This document shows positions 1 through 11,335 of a DNA stretch of 64,000 nucleotides, piece by piece. This DNA is from Nelumbo lutea (lineage: Eukaryota > Streptophyta > Magnoliopsida > Proteales > Nelumbonaceae): NCBI GenBank assembly GCA_022828595.1, contig JAKGHH010000001.1:137969017-138033016 (forward strand), in the 5' to 3' direction. Numbering within the stretch: position 1 is the stretch's first letter; every line of letters begins with the position of its first letter. Below the pieces are notes generated by a model. The model searched no databases. It worked only from the letters and a program-made list of their open reading frames with translations, and was not told where the DNA came from. The position numbers and the translations under genes are program-made.

Positions 1-3000
1 TCAGCGTCGACCCACTTCGTGAAATAGTCAACTGCCACCACCAGGAATCTCCTTTGCCTTGTTGCTGGTGGGAATGGCCCAAGTAAGTCAATTCCCCATT
101 GTGCAAATGGCCACAGGCTAGTGAGGTATTTTAGGTTGGCGGTCGGTCGGTGGTGGATGTTGGCGTGCTTCTAACACTTGTCGCATATTTTGACGAGCTC
201 GGTCGCATCCGCCTTCATCGTTGGCCAGTAATACTCCTGTCATAGTACTTTTTGAGCGAGGGCCCTGCCCACCAAGTGTCCACCGCACATGCCCTCATGA
301 GTATCGCGGAGGACAAGCTCGACTTTAGAGGGTCACAGGCAACGCAAGTAGGGGAGTGTGTAGGATCTTCGGTACATCCGTCCGTCTATCATGACGTATT
401 TGGCTGCTTGGCGCTCTACCCTCTTGGTGGTATTACGATCTGCAAGGAGGGCCTCATGTAGCAAGAAGCTCGTGAGCGTATCAATCCAGCTCGGCTCTGC
501 TTGAACAACGACAGTGACCTCCTCTGCCCCCCTAAGAATGCTAGGCCGAGGCAAGTTCCCTGTATACACAGTCCTCATGGTGTTATCACTAGTGCTGGAT
601 AACTGGGATAGGGCATCGGCCTCAGCGTTCTCTGACCTCGGGACTTGCTGGATGAAGTGTGATCGGAAGTTGAGTAGAGCTCCTCTCACTTTGGCTAAGT
701 ATGCTACCATGGTTGGCTCGCGAGCTTCGTACTCACCCATAACCTGATTGACCACGAGTTGGGAATCATTGCAGACGACAATGTGTTTGGCTTTCACTTC
801 CTTTGCCAGGTCCAGCCCGGCTAGTAGCACCTCATACTCTGCTTCATTGTTGGATGCAGCGAACTCGAAGTGTAGTGCATACTCCAGTTTCACACCGCTT
901 GGACCATACTGAATGATCCCAGCTCCGCTGCCCTGCCGGTTTGACGAGTCATCTACGTGAAGGATCCAGGGTTCCTCGTCCCAGTTCGCGCTTAGCCTAA
1001 CAAGGAGTGAGGCCGCGCTGGTTCTACATCACGGCGCTCGAGCTCAACTAGCCCAGGAACCCCGGGCTCACCCGCACTGGTGGCCTCGTGTTCCACCGGC
1101 CTAGGGACTTCAGAGCTAAAGGTGCATTCTGCGACGAAGTCTACTAAGGCCTGGGCCTTGATAGCAGTTCGCGGCTTATACTGGAGTTCGTATTCACTGA
1201 GCTCGATGGCCCACTTTGTTAGCCTTTCCGAGACCTCGGGCTTGAGCAACACTTGCCTTAGAGGTTTGTTGGTAAGGACAACGATGGTGTGAGCTTGAAA
1301 GTACGGGGAGCTTTCGGGCTGCTATGACCAATGCATAGGCTAACTTTTCTATCTATGGGTACCTTGTCTCTGCTCCCTGCAACACTTTACTAACATAATA
1401 GACGGGTCGTTGGACCCGATCTACTTCTCTGATTAGTACCGAGCTAACCACCTCGTCACTTGCCGAGAGGTATAGCTCTAAAAATCACCCTCTTTGGGTC
1501 GGGTTAAAACTGGGATGCTGGCGAGGTGCTTTTTGAGCTCGTCAAATGCGAGCTGGCATTATTCAGTCCATTCAAAGTCTTTGCTTTTTATGGCCTTAAA
1601 GAAGGGCAGGCAGCGATCTACCGAATTGGACATGAAGCGGCTCAGGGCTGCTAACCGGCCGTTCAACTTCTGAACCTCCTTTAATTTCCAGGGTGGTCTC
1701 ATTTCTACGATGGCCTTGATTTTTCCTGGGTTGTCTTCAATGCCTCGCCAGTTAACGATGTACCCTAGGAATTTACCCGAGGTGACACTAAAGACACACT
1801 TGTTCAGATTTAGTTTCATATTAAATCTACGCAAATTTCAAAAACTGAATGTAAATCTTGTATTAAATCATGTGAAAATTGAGTTTTGACGATCATGTCG
1901 TCTACATAACATTCTACTTTTTTGCCAATTAGTGGCTTAAACAGTTTATTTATAAGTCTTTGAAAAGTGGCCCCAATGTTTTTCAACCCAAAGGGCATGA
2001 CCTTGTAACAGTACAGGCCAAACTCGGTTATGAAGGTAGTTTTTTCTTCATCAGCTGGGTCCATCCTGATCTGATTGTAGCCCGAATAGGCATCCAGGAA
2101 TCTCAACAACTCATGCCCCAAGGTTGCGTCCACTAGACGGTCGATCCTGGGAAGTGGGAAGCAGTCCTTTGGGCAAGCTTAGTTCAGGTCGGTATAGTCG
2201 ATGCACATGCGCCATTTACTGCTGGCCTTTTTCACCAGAACGGGGTTGGCTACCCAGCTTGGGTAATGAACCTCCCTAATAAAATTGGCTATAAGGAGCT
2301 TCCCGACCTCCTCGTCGACTGCCCTCCATCGCTTTGGGGCTAGGTTGTGTTTCTTCTGTCTAACGGGCCTAACTACAGGATCAGTGTTGAGCCTATGAGT
2401 TATAATGTTGGGGTCTATGCCGGGCATTTCTGCCGCTGACCATGCAAAAACATCTAAATTTTTGAGTATCCAAGCTAGGGGTTCCTCAATAGAAGAGCCG
2501 ATCTGAAGTATCCAAGCTAGGTCCTCTGCCGAAGCCGGGATGGGGATGGTCTCTTCGGTAGGCACTACTCGCTTTGCGAACTGCTCCGTGGATGGCTCTA
2601 GCTCGAGGTCATCTGCTACCTTGGCCTTTCCTTTGAGGGCGGCTACGTAGCACTTGCGGGACTCGAGCTGATCACCTTGCGCCACTCCGACTCCGAAGTC
2701 TGCAGGGAACTTCATCGCCAGGTGGTAGGTAGAGACTATTGCTCGTAAGGCGTGGGCGATGGGCAGACCTACTATCGCGTTGTACGGGGAGGGGGTCGCG
2801 ACCACCAGGAACTCGTGGTTGAGCCTTTCCACACTAGGCCAGGTGCCGACCTCCACAGGTACAATGACTCTCCTTAAAGGCCTAACCTCCTCACTGCTGA
2901 ATCACCCAAGTAGAGTGTTTGCGGGCTTCAGGTCGCTTTCCTGGAGCTGAATCTGATCGAAGGCTGCCTTGAAGAGAATATCTGCTGAGTTGCCCGAGTC

Positions 3001-3040
3001 GACTAGGATGTGCTTGACCTCGAAGTCATTGATCTTAATC
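1..3040 (-). pseudogene. pol of the Tat-type gypsy: protease, RT, two RNase H domains, integrase start
   Basis: The protease starts near 3010 with a DSG active-site motif and ends near 2700 with YNAIVGLPI. RT follows: the first block ends WRMCIDYTDLN at 2179, with an in-frame stop. The catalytic YVDD is near 1900 and the thumb near 1560-1830, after a further break. The Ty3-type RNase H is poorly preserved at about 1250-1550. The second RNase H (333-893) has NNEAEY, NDSQLVV and ENAEADALS. From 330 to 1 the sequence encodes the zinc-binding region (GHLVGR, CDKC) and the start of the integrase core. At least three stops or shifts make this non-functional. Confidence 0.88.
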
Positions 3041-3323
3041 TTTATGACGAACGCGTCATCATGGGGGTAATGGACTCCCGCGCATCGTCCTCCGTGAAAA
3101 TCGATTCCTCCATTCTTGGCCGCTTTGGGGGTTATGCTCTTCCCTGGCGGCCTCGCGAGCTGATGACCGAGCTACTGCCGAAGTGCAGCCCGCAACAACT
3201 GATCTTCCGACAATTACATGGATGGTCCCCCGGACTAGTCTCTCATCGGGAGGTTGCCTCTGCGGCTGTTCTGCTTGTCTGCTGGAATCGGGAGCCTCTT
3301 TACTCTGCTCCCCGTGCCGACCT

Positions 3324-4266
3324 CTACCTTGCCTCTGAGCTCGGGCAGGTCGCGAGTGACAGCTCGGCGATGCCTTCGCTGCTTCTTAGCCGACTCGGCG
3401 TTGGTGCTGCTGGCCTTGGTATTACTGAGCTCGATGGGCCCAGGGAAATGGTTGGATGGCTGTCGATAGCTGTGAACAGAGGGACCTTGTTCCAAGTCAT
3501 TGGCCAACACTTCAAACCGGTTTTTGGCAAGCGGAGGTTCGAACTGTGAGCGCTGAGGTGATACCAGCCTAATCGGCTGGAAGGCCCCCGACCTAACTGC
3601 AGGCCGTGAGGCGGGGGTAGGGGGTCTTTCCTTCCTTCCATGAGATGATATCGAGCTCTCTCCTCGGCGGGAAGGAAGTTCACTTTGGCGGTGAGGCTTG
3701 GTTGGCTGCGCAGCTGGATGCCGAGGAGGGAGTGAAGGAAACTGCGAGCGCTGAGGTGATACCGGCCTAACCGGCTGGGAGGCCCCCGACCTAATTGCAG
3801 GCCGCGAGGCAGGGTTCCTTCCATGGGATGATATCGAGGTCTCTCCTCGGGGGTAGGAAGTTCACTTCGACGGTGAGGCTTGGTTGGCTGCACAGCTGGA
3901 TGCCAAGGAGGGAGTGAAGGAAACTGTTGCTGATACTGATACTGGGAAACTTGGTGCAGCAATTGCTGTTGGTGGAACTGGAGTTGCTGGAACTGTTGCA
4001 TTTGAGCCTGCATGGCTCGCATGCACTGCATCAGATCCTCAAGATGACCTTGGCTGGCCACCAGAGGGAGGATGGTGGGTTCAGCGAAGGTTGTTCTGAC
4101 TACAAAAGACAGTGGAACAGTCACGGGTGCTACCGTCTGAGGCTCATTCAGACTTGGAACCCCGTCCACAGAGAGGGGGATGGTGAACTACCCGACGTAG
4201 ATCGTGGGTAGTTGGGGTTGATCCTTAGAGGTGTTCCGGCGTCCGGCGTTGCTGGAGAAAGCCATA
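3324..4266 (-). pseudogene. gag of the Tat-type gypsy, broken and internally duplicated
   Basis: The likely ATG is near 4264-4266, about 90 bp inside the LTR. The frame meets a TAG after about 25 codons and then runs open to about 3324. The visible protein has a Gln-rich stretch (about 4000-3925 on the minus strand) followed by Pro/Arg-rich sequence. I see neither a normal retrotransposon gag core nor a CCHC zinc knuckle, so part of gag was probably deleted. A 198/182-bp tandem duplication (3547-3926) sits in the Pro/Arg-rich part. Confidence 0.65.
3547..3926. repeat. two-copy tandem duplication inside gypsy gag
   Basis: Copy 1 (3547-3744) and copy 2 (3745-3926) both start with GAGCGCTGAGGTGATACC and end with AGTGAAGGAAACTG. 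They differ by scattered substitutions and by about 16 bp missing from copy 2. The duplication is local to this element. Confidence 0.85.
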
Positions 4267-4355
4267 GGTGTTGGTAATACTGATGAGTTCTTCGAAGAGA
4301 GTTGCACATAAGTTAGAGGAAGGCCTTTTGAAGCGTTCCCACAGATGACGCCAAA

Positions 4356-5252
4356 TGATGCAGCACAATCTGGGCACTCTTAGCTGGCTGAGAGTTGGCT
4401 CCTAGCTATGACGGACGACACCAGAGAGGAAGAGGAAGGTGAAGGGTTCCAGAGGAGCTCTCCTGACGGGAACACTCAGATGGCTAAGTTAAAACTCTGA
4501 GAAAAACTCAAAGAAGACACAGAGAGTTAAGAGTGCTGAAAGTGCTAGCTTCAATACCTTTGTTTCGTGAGGGTCGGGGTCTTCTTATACCGGAGCTCAA
4601 TCACATCAGGCGTAACCGCCACTGCCCTAGTCATTACTGCCAGGACTGAGGTGGCGGGTGCAGGCTGCTGCTGCAGGTAGCTACAGTAGGGTACGGACTC
4701 GTCAGGCGTGCCATGCTTTTCAGAGACGACAGGCAGAACACCGCCTGGCAAGGGATGTGGGCACTGCCACTGGATCCAGTAGGTACGGATGTCAGGTAGG
4801 TACGGTTGTCAGGTGGATCTCCCCTGTAGTCTGTTGAGCTGCTGTACACCGGACCACCTGGGGTAGGTTAGCCCTGCACCGAGGTACCGAGGTATGCCGA
4901 GGTGCTCATACTGGAGGTGAGCCTTAAGCGAGTACGAACAGGAGTTTCGACGGTGCTGCCCCGAGGTGTTTCTCCCTTGGGACACTTAGCCAAAAGCTGG
5001 GGTGCTCCCTTCTTAGGAAGGGAGAGCTCGGGTCCCCTTGCACGGGGGAGATCGGGGATCTCCACCTTTAGGCTTGGGGCGAGCTGGGCCTTGCTTCTCG
5101 GCGAGTTGTCACACCCGCCGAGTCGTTTGGTCGAGCCTTGGTGAGCTTGTTACGCCGAATTGTGGCCAGACTGTTGCACTGAGTTATCGCTTATGCCAGG
5201 TCATATACATGTATCCCCGTGCTACGAGGTCGGGCCAAATCACCCTACATCA
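4356..5252 (-). repeat. 5' LTR of the Tat-type gypsy element
   Basis: An 897-bp segment bounded by TGATG on the left and CATCA on the right, a perfect 5-bp terminal inverted repeat of the TG...CA type. It abuts the conserved leader motif on its left. No partner LTR is in the window, so the ends are inferred from the terminal motif and the break into GNAT pseudogene sequence at 5253. Confidence 0.75.
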
Positions 5253-5535
5253 GTGATCATCGTGAAAACTCCGTAGGCATTCAACTAGCTTATAGATTTA
5301 AAAGCTCAATTTGCGCAAGAGACCAACGGGAGCAGTCCTCAATCCTCAAGGGAACAGTTCTCTCTCTCTCTGGCTGGCTTAACTTTGAAACCTCTTCCAC
5401 TACTTCAGCATAGTGCGATGAATCTCGATTGCGCTCTTTGATGACAGATGGACAGGACTCGCTATGGAGATGGAGATGGATGCTGTTCCAGTTGGCCCCA
5501 AACTCAATATAAGAAGAGCTTTTCTGGTCGATGGC
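5253..5535 (-). pseudogene. partial degraded copy of the neighbouring GNAT acetyltransferase gene
   Basis: This aligns in the same orientation to two separate parts of the intact gene: 5254-5340 matches exon 2 around 8262-8372, and about 5388-5527 matches exon 1 and the 5' UTR around 8895-9020. The intron and about 500 bp of exon sequence are missing, replaced by about 45 bp of CT-rich sequence. A 21-bp deletion in the exon 2 part falls between two GCATTC repeats that are still present in the real gene, which suggests slippage. There are stops and no usable frame. It directly abuts the gypsy LTR. Confidence 0.85.
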
Positions 5536-5808
5536 TGATTAGATTCTTGCAGTTCGAAGTTCAAACTCACTAATTAGTGATTTTATGCGAGACTTGATAA
5601 ATGGCAGACAAGGCGGGATTCTGGGGTCGGAGTTTGTGGGGCGATAATTGTCATCATCTCGAAATTCGTCTGAGCGATGGTAAAAACATTCAATCCAGTT
5701 CATTTTTGAAGGCCGCGTCTGCGAGTTTTTCTCTCCTTTTATTTTTTTCATGTTTGGGAAAATCAAAAGTAAGTAAGTAAAAAAAAAGCTCAAACCATTT
5801 TAAAAACA
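5536..5808. other. unassigned interval between pseudogene and LINE 3' end
   Basis: This holds an open minus-strand stretch (5539-5793) with no recognisable domain, plus A/T runs. I see no splice signals or homology to anything else in the window. Confidence 0.3.
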
Positions 5809-7117
5809 TTTTTTTTTGATAGAAATAAGAGGAGCCGAAGAAAGAGCTTGATTTGACATCTAATTGATTGGCCTCTCTATAAACGTGATTGTAGGTGATT
5901 CTACATTCCAAATCTCTGGCCAGCTTCAAACACTCCTTAATGAGCTTGATTGGCCTCTCTATAAACATGATTGGAGGTGACTCCACATTCCAAATCTCCA
6001 GTGAACTTCAAACACTCCTTGATGATGGTCTTTAATCTCCATGGGCAGTTCCTTATAGTTAAGAGCAATGTTATGAGCCTCCTGCAATTTAAGCCTACGC
6101 TACATTAATTGAGGAAATAAGCTTTGATCTCAAGAACATTCCCCCATTGATTTATTGGAATGCAACTAATTGCACAATCACCTTTATCATTTCTAGACGT
6201 GTCAAAATTTATTTTGATAGAACCCTCTTTTGGAGCTTTCCATTTGATTGGTTTCTAATATTTAGTCTGAATAGGACCGGAGTTGGAACATTTCTCATCA
6301 TTGTGATTAAAATATAGAGACAAAGCTCTATCAACAATGACCGAAGGGTGGCAACAACGGTTATGGAAGGTTTTTTTCGTTTCTATTCTTTCAAATCTGC
6401 TACAAGATAAAGTAGGATTTCACATGGATTGTAGAATCAATCTTATTGGAAAATATGACATCCCACCACTCCCCAATTGAGGAGTCATTTTTACTAGGCC
6501 CCTAAATATTTGGGTTTAAGATATTCCAGATTTGTTTAACAATAGAACAATTTTTAAAAATATGATCTATGTCTTCAATTCCATCGTAGAAGTTACACAA
6601 CCAACATTAATGGAAAGACCTAAAGACCTCAAGAAGGCTTTTGAAGGCAGCCTAGAATTAAACAACAGGTATAAGAAAGTTTTGATTTTAGGAGGAATTT
6701 TAAACCCCCAAATCTTGTTGACCTGAAGGTTAAGATCATTCTGACCCCTGTGCATGATAATAGCTTCTTTATAGGCCGATTTAATAGTTGAGATTCAACC
6801 TCCATATCAACATATCCTCATTTTAGTAAGAGGGGATAAAGATGGTTCTAATGCCATTCCAAATATTGAGGGGAACTAATTTACAAATCTTATTCTCCTC
6901 CTAAATATGTATTTCATGATTAATAACATCAATCACTAGCAACACCTCATGCTCAATTTCAACCCCCGAAGGGTTTTTATTCAATATTCCTTCAATTATA
7001 GCCGAGTCCAACCAAATATTTTTCCAAAACTTAAATACTCTTTCCATTGCCAACAATCCAACCCATACCCCTTTTAAGTCTCCAGAATTTAGAACTCCTC
7101 TCCAAGCCTAAGAAATC
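5809..7117 (-). mobile_element. 5'-truncated L1-type LINE, 3' end with zf-RVT and RNase H remnants
   Basis: On the minus strand the sequence runs from the end of the RT region (about 7100) through a zinc-binding RT-associated domain (IWGFKIPPKIKTFLYLL at about 6700-6650) to a plant LINE RNase H start (about 6245, KINFD) and the HVYREANQ motif near 5880-6000. It ends at a run of T on the plus strand (5810-5819), the reverse of a poly(A) tail. Stops and small duplications show decay. Confidence 0.8.
5866..6029. repeat. 82-bp tandem duplication in the LINE RNase H region
   Basis: Two adjacent copies begin GATTGGCCTCTCTATAAAC at 5866 and 5948, with period 82 and several substitutions. Each encodes the HVYREANQ-type motif on the minus strand, so the RNase H end is duplicated. 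Confidence 0.85.
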
Positions 7118-7128
7118 ATAGGATCAAC

Positions 7129-7756
7129 AGCAGATGTGTAAAGTGGGTCGGGACGGGCCAACACGACACAGCCTGCGGGTGACCCGCGCAAAGTCAGGCC
7201 GTATTGTGTTGGCTTGTGGGTTGTTACGGGCCGTGCTGCCTTCCTCGGTGAAAATTTTGGGGGTTAGCTCGGCACAGCCCATGGACCAGGTCCATGCGAG
7301 CCTATGTCGTGCCGTGTTGTGTCACAAGCCAGGTTGGCTCATGGGCCAAGCCTTGGGCCAGGTCGGACCAAACTATTTATATAAAAAAAATTGACAAAAA
7401 ACTTAAAATTTTAATTTTATATGAATTTTGTGTATACAATTGCTTATATATACAATAATTAAATAAATTAGTATAATAAAATTAAAAAAAATTATTTATT
7501 TTATTAATATATTATATACTATATATTATTATATAATTATAATTTATATTATATTATATAAATATATAATATAAATAATATATATGGGCCGTGTTGGGCC
7601 GGGCTATCGGCGGCACAACCCACTCGGTCGTACCGGCCAGTGGACCTAAAACACCAGCCCCAACATGGCCCGCATGATCGTGTCAGGCCTGGCACGACCC
7701 GCAGATCATCGTGCCAGGCCCTGCCGAGCCGGTTCAAGTTCTAATAAGCAATTCTT
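7129..7756. repeat. GC-rich/AT-rich/GC-rich unclassified repeat with 11-bp flanking direct repeat
   Basis: GC-rich arms (7135-7370 and 7585-7735) are full of GGGCC, GTGCC and GGCAC words on both strands and surround an AT-only core (about 7375-7590). The arms are partly complementary (for example GGGCCAACACGACAC against GTGCCAGGCCTGACAC-like runs). ATAGGATCAAC occurs at 7118-7128 and 7757-7767 and could be a target-site duplication. There is no coding content. Such GGGCC/GTGCC repeats are widespread in plants, but I cannot name the family. Confidence 0.5.
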
Positions 7757-8000
7757 ATAGGATCAACCCATACCCCATTAAAAAAGCACTTTCTTTTAGT
7801 TGTACTACTTCCGAACTGAGTCTAAGCAACACGCTATTTTGAACCAAAAGACTAGTGATCAACCAAACACTAAAAAAACACTTTTTCAAAAAAAAGAAAA
7901 AAGAAAACATTTCAAAAAGTGCTTATTTCACAAGTCCGTTTGCTAAAAACACTCCCAAACGCAGCCTAGTAGTTAGGCGTCAGCAACCAGTGAATTGTGG
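7757..8000. other. A-rich intergenic interval, no gene seen
   Basis: Homopolymer-rich sequence downstream of the GNAT gene. It may hold the end of a small transposon, but I found no TIR pair or coding potential. Confidence 0.3.
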
Positions 8001-8254
8001 GATAAAAGGGTTTCAGCAACTGTAATTTGATGCTTCCGACGAGAACTGAGAACACAAAAATAAAAATGCACCGAATTGTTTTATTGAATGCTCACTAATC
8101 AATTGCTTCCGCTTCGACATTTTCGTCTGCAAAAGAAGAAGAAATGGAGGATCAATGCACACTGTTCTCAATACACACAAAACGGGAAATTGCACTGGGC
8201 ACACCCATGAATTCGAGAAACAGGAAACAAGTTTTGGATCCGTTCATATCAAGA
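8000..8254 (-). other. presumed 3' UTR/downstream region of the GNAT gene
   Basis: Directly follows the stop codon on the minus strand. I see no clear poly(A) signal and the end cannot be placed. Confidence 0.35.
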
Positions 8255-8969
8255 TTAATCACTGTCAAAATCCAAATACATTCTGTAGGCATTCCGATCG
8301 GAAGAATAATAGCATTCAACTAGCTTGTCGATTTGAAAGCCCAATTTGCGATAGAGGCCAACGGCAGCAGTTCTTGTAGGATCAACGTGAAGGCAAACGC
8401 GCTGGATTTTTCTGCTTCTGCATCTCTGGATTGCTGCTTTTAGTAGTGCTTCTCCATGCCCTTGCCTTCTAAACTTCTCCTTCACTATTTAGAGAAGATA
8501 ATAAAAATCAGACTCAAAACCATTTCTTTCGAATTTTTTCGGACACTAACGGATCTCTTCTTTCAATTCCAATTCCAACTGAATATAATTCCAAATTCGC
8601 AGGGGAAAAACGAGAGAAAAAAAAAGCCTTTTCTCATTTGATCTGCCCCTCGTTTTCTTCCTAGGAAAGGGGGAAATTTAAATTCACAGGAAAGAAAGAA
8701 AGAAAGAGAGGGGTTTAGGAACCTGCAAGTTTGGTGATTGAAGCATACAAGGAAGATGGCCACGAAAACATCACGTAGCCTGCAATTTCCCCTTCCACCT
8801 CCGCGTACAGCAACCCGGAGTTCTTCCTTTTCACTTCGTCGTCGAAGGATCTGGCAAGCGATTCGTGCTTGGGGAATAATTTTCTCTCAAGCTTCACCAT
8901 CTCTTCCACTACTTTAGCCCAGTTCGTCGAATCCCGATTCAGCTCTTTGATGGCACAGCTCGCTGCCAT
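8255..8969 (-). CDS. GNAT-family N-acetyltransferase, 158 aa, two exons
   Basis: Exon 1 is 8723-8969 and exon 2 is 8255-8484. The 238-bp intron (8485-8722) starts GT and ends TAG on the minus strand, and splicing restores a Val codon at the junction (KLA-V-KEKFRR). The joined frame is 477 nt ending in TAA. ATG at 8967-8969 is the first ATG after an in-frame stop, and gives a protein starting MAASCAIKEL. The acetyl-CoA loop RRQGHGEALL opens exon 2, and GLYRKLGFQID with a following Tyr-rich segment forms the usual C-terminal half of the fold. The family transfers acetyl groups to amines. The closest plant relatives I recall are small RimI/NAT-like proteins of about this length. The substrate cannot be told. 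No defect is seen, so this is probably functional. Confidence 0.9.
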
Positions 8970-9686
8970 GGAGATTGATGCTGCTTCAGTACTCACTACT
9001 CAGTTGGTATTAACCTAAGAAGAGCTGCTGCTTTTGCCTTGGTCGCGACGGCTGCCCAACTCGACTCGATTCATACAGCTGATAAAAGGCGGTAATATCG
9101 GCTACATTTCAATAGATTCGCATCTGACGGTTCACATATCCTTTGGAGAATGGAGATCCCCCACTAGGAAAGTCAATGGAACCGAATCGACCCATTTATA
9201 CTCGGTTTGGGTTTATACATATCCCATCCCGATTAAAATTGGATCGGCACCAGGTTTGATTGTTCCAACAAACTGAGACTGACTATATGCAATTATGCAT
9301 ATGGATCGGTTCTGACTCCTGCGAGAGACAGAGATACAAAGCGTCGGACCATGTTTGGGAAAAAGACAAATACATGACACATGTTCGTTGGTTGGGGAAA
9401 ATACAAAAAAAAAAAAAAAAGAAAATATAGAATGAATAGTAGAAGGAAATGGCAAAAAAATACCTGTTGAATGTTGCCGGTGGTCGTACGTGATGGCTGC
9501 CTGGCCGGTGGTGAGTACCACCTTTGCCTGTTGGTAATAAAAAAAAAAAAAAAATTAGAAGGAAATGAGAGCAGATTTTTCATTAGCTGAGAGATCGCGG
9601 ACGACGACATAACCGCTGGAATCAGTTGTCCAGCGTCGAAAAAGAGGAAAGTAGGAAGTACAGGTTCAGTTCCGGGACAAGGCCAA
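8970..9686. other. upstream region of the GNAT gene
   Basis: Contains the presumed 5' UTR and promoter on the minus strand, with two A-runs (about 9406-9420 and 9540-9554). I could not identify a TATA box with confidence. The open stretches here have no domain and look like chance. Confidence 0.35.
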
Positions 9687-10012
9687 GGGCTTGTTCATTT
9701 GCTCTAAAATATGACATCTAAAATGTAATAATTACATTAAGAGGTATATTGGTATTGATGAATTTTTCATTCCTTTAAAATTTGAATGTAAAGAATATTG
9801 TTCTGAATTTTGAATTCTAAAAATTATCAAATATCCATTTTGACCCCATATATAAGAATTTTTTATTGTCTTTTTGGGGGTATCATTAGAAAACAAAAAG
9901 TTATATGATTGCACTTTAAGAAATAAGAGATAAGAGGAAACAAACAACCAATTTTCTCTTAAAGTTAAAAGATTCCTCTTAAGAAATAAGAATTAAGAGG
10001 AAACAAATAGGC
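9687..10012. mobile_element. possible MITE with degenerate GGGCYTRTT-type inverted termini
   Basis: The left end GGGCTTGTTCATTTGCTCT and the reverse complement of the right end (GGGCCTATTTGTTTCCTCT) match at about three quarters of positions. The interior is AT-rich and non-coding, and the length of 326 bp suits a MITE. Flanking target duplications are not evident. Confidence 0.4.
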
Positions 10013-10202
10013 CCAAGAGTCAGGAAATGATGAATTTTGGCCTTTTAAGAGTTCGCATCCTGAGAACCCATGGGTTCATAGGAAGCGTGAGCCCTCCAAT
10101 CCGAGGCGAATACGTTAATTCACAGGTCTTCAAACGGAGCATTCACCATTAGCAGCCATTCGACTAGTTGAATCAGCTACTTACAAACAAGTTTGGCTGG
10201 GT

Positions 10203-11335
10203 TACACATCTACATGTTACAACGTGGATTCACTTTCATCCGCGTTGTAACACGTAGATGGTTTAAGTGACGTACAAAAGAAAAGTAAAAATGGGAATGC
10301 TAACACATTATTTTGACCTAAAAAATAAAGAAAAACTTTAAGTTTATTTAAGGTTCTTGAACTAGATGGTCAGACCGTTTGGCCTAAGAATCGTCCAAAC
10401 AATTAGTTCCGTTTTATTTTAAACCTAGTTCTTGGACAAAAACCTTTGGATCGGTTAATGACTCATTCAACGATTTTTGGTCATTTTTTATTTTATTATT
10501 TCTTTAATTTTTAAAAATTTTATGTCAAAATGGGTCACTTGTTTGAATAGGATGGTTGAATTGTGGGCTCAAAGACCGGTGACTAGAACAGACCGGGGCA
10601 AACAGTTAGACCAAAAAAATCATCCATTTTACCCCAGAACCGTTATTTTGCCAAAAACCGTTGATTTGGTCATCAAATTATTGACCCAAGCCTTAAAAAA
10701 TCCAATGGTTTAGGTCATTTTTTAATTTTAATTTTTTTTTTGTCAGAATGGGTCATCTGTTCGATTCAAACGATCGAACTGTTCAACCAGGGTTCAAACG
10801 CCTGGGTCAACAGTTTGCTGGCCAAATCAACAGTTTTTGGCAAAATAACAGTTCTAAGGTAAAATGGACGTTTTTTCCGATTTGACCATTCGATCCGGTC
10901 CATTCTGTTTTGGCCACTGGTCTTCGAGTCAATGGTTCAACCATTTGATTCAAACGAATGGCCCATTTTGACATAAAAAATTAAAAATAAAAAAAAATAA
11001 TTGAAATAAAAAATGGCCAAAAATTGTTGAACGGGTTGACGGGTCATTGACCGATTCAAAGGTTTTTGGCTAGGAACCAAGTTTGAAGTAAAATGGAACC
11101 GGTTGTCTAGACAATTCTTGGGCCAAATGGTTTGACCGTCCGGTTCAATAGTGGTTCAAAAACCATAAATAAATTTAAAGCTTTTCTTTTATTTTTTAGG
11201 TTGAAAAAATGTAAAAAAAAGTAACGAAAGTTAACACTTCCATCCCGTCTTTACTTTTTCTATACGTCACTTAAACCATCTATGTGTTACAACGCAGATA
11301 GAAGTATAGCCCGCATTGTAACATGTAGATGTGTA
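10203..11335. mobile_element. foldback element: 1.13-kb imperfect palindrome
   Basis: The left arm (10203 to about 10690) and right arm (about 10800 to 11335) are inverted copies over about 490-540 bp, with scattered mismatches. The loop of about 105 bp itself resembles a piece of the left arm near 10480-10570 (GTCAAAATGGGTC-like words). The element begins TACACATCTACATGTTACAA and ends with its inverse. Each terminus also holds a small hairpin of its own (10208-10260 and its partner near 11275-11330). Outer flanks GGCTGGGT and GGCCGGTT could be a decayed 8-bp target duplication. No protein is encoded. Mutator-like foldback and hAT-type foldback are both possible. Confidence 0.75.

Larger units (their letters stand above)
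1..5252 (-). mobile_element. Ty3/gypsy retrotransposon, Tat-type lineage, cut by the window edge
   Basis: Read on the minus strand the order is LTR, gag, protease, RT, RNase H, a second RNase H-like domain, then the start of integrase at base 1. That second RNase H and the linker between the two domains (992-1252, KWAIELSEYELQYKPRTA) are typical of the Tat/Ogre branch of plant Ty3 elements. The sequence just inside the LTR (4336-4355) reads TTTGGCGTCATCTGTGGGAA on the minus strand, a signature seen next to LTRs of this group. The frames are broken by several stops and shifts, so the copy is dead. The other LTR and the TSD lie outside the window. Confidence 0.9.

Noticed and set aside
3010..3549. 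Plus-strand 179-codon frame over the gypsy
   Set aside because: It is antisense to the gag/protease region and has no domain of its own.
10477..10713. 78-codon open frame in the foldback element
   Set aside because: It lies within inverted-repeat DNA, has no domain, and the matching frame in the other arm is not conserved.
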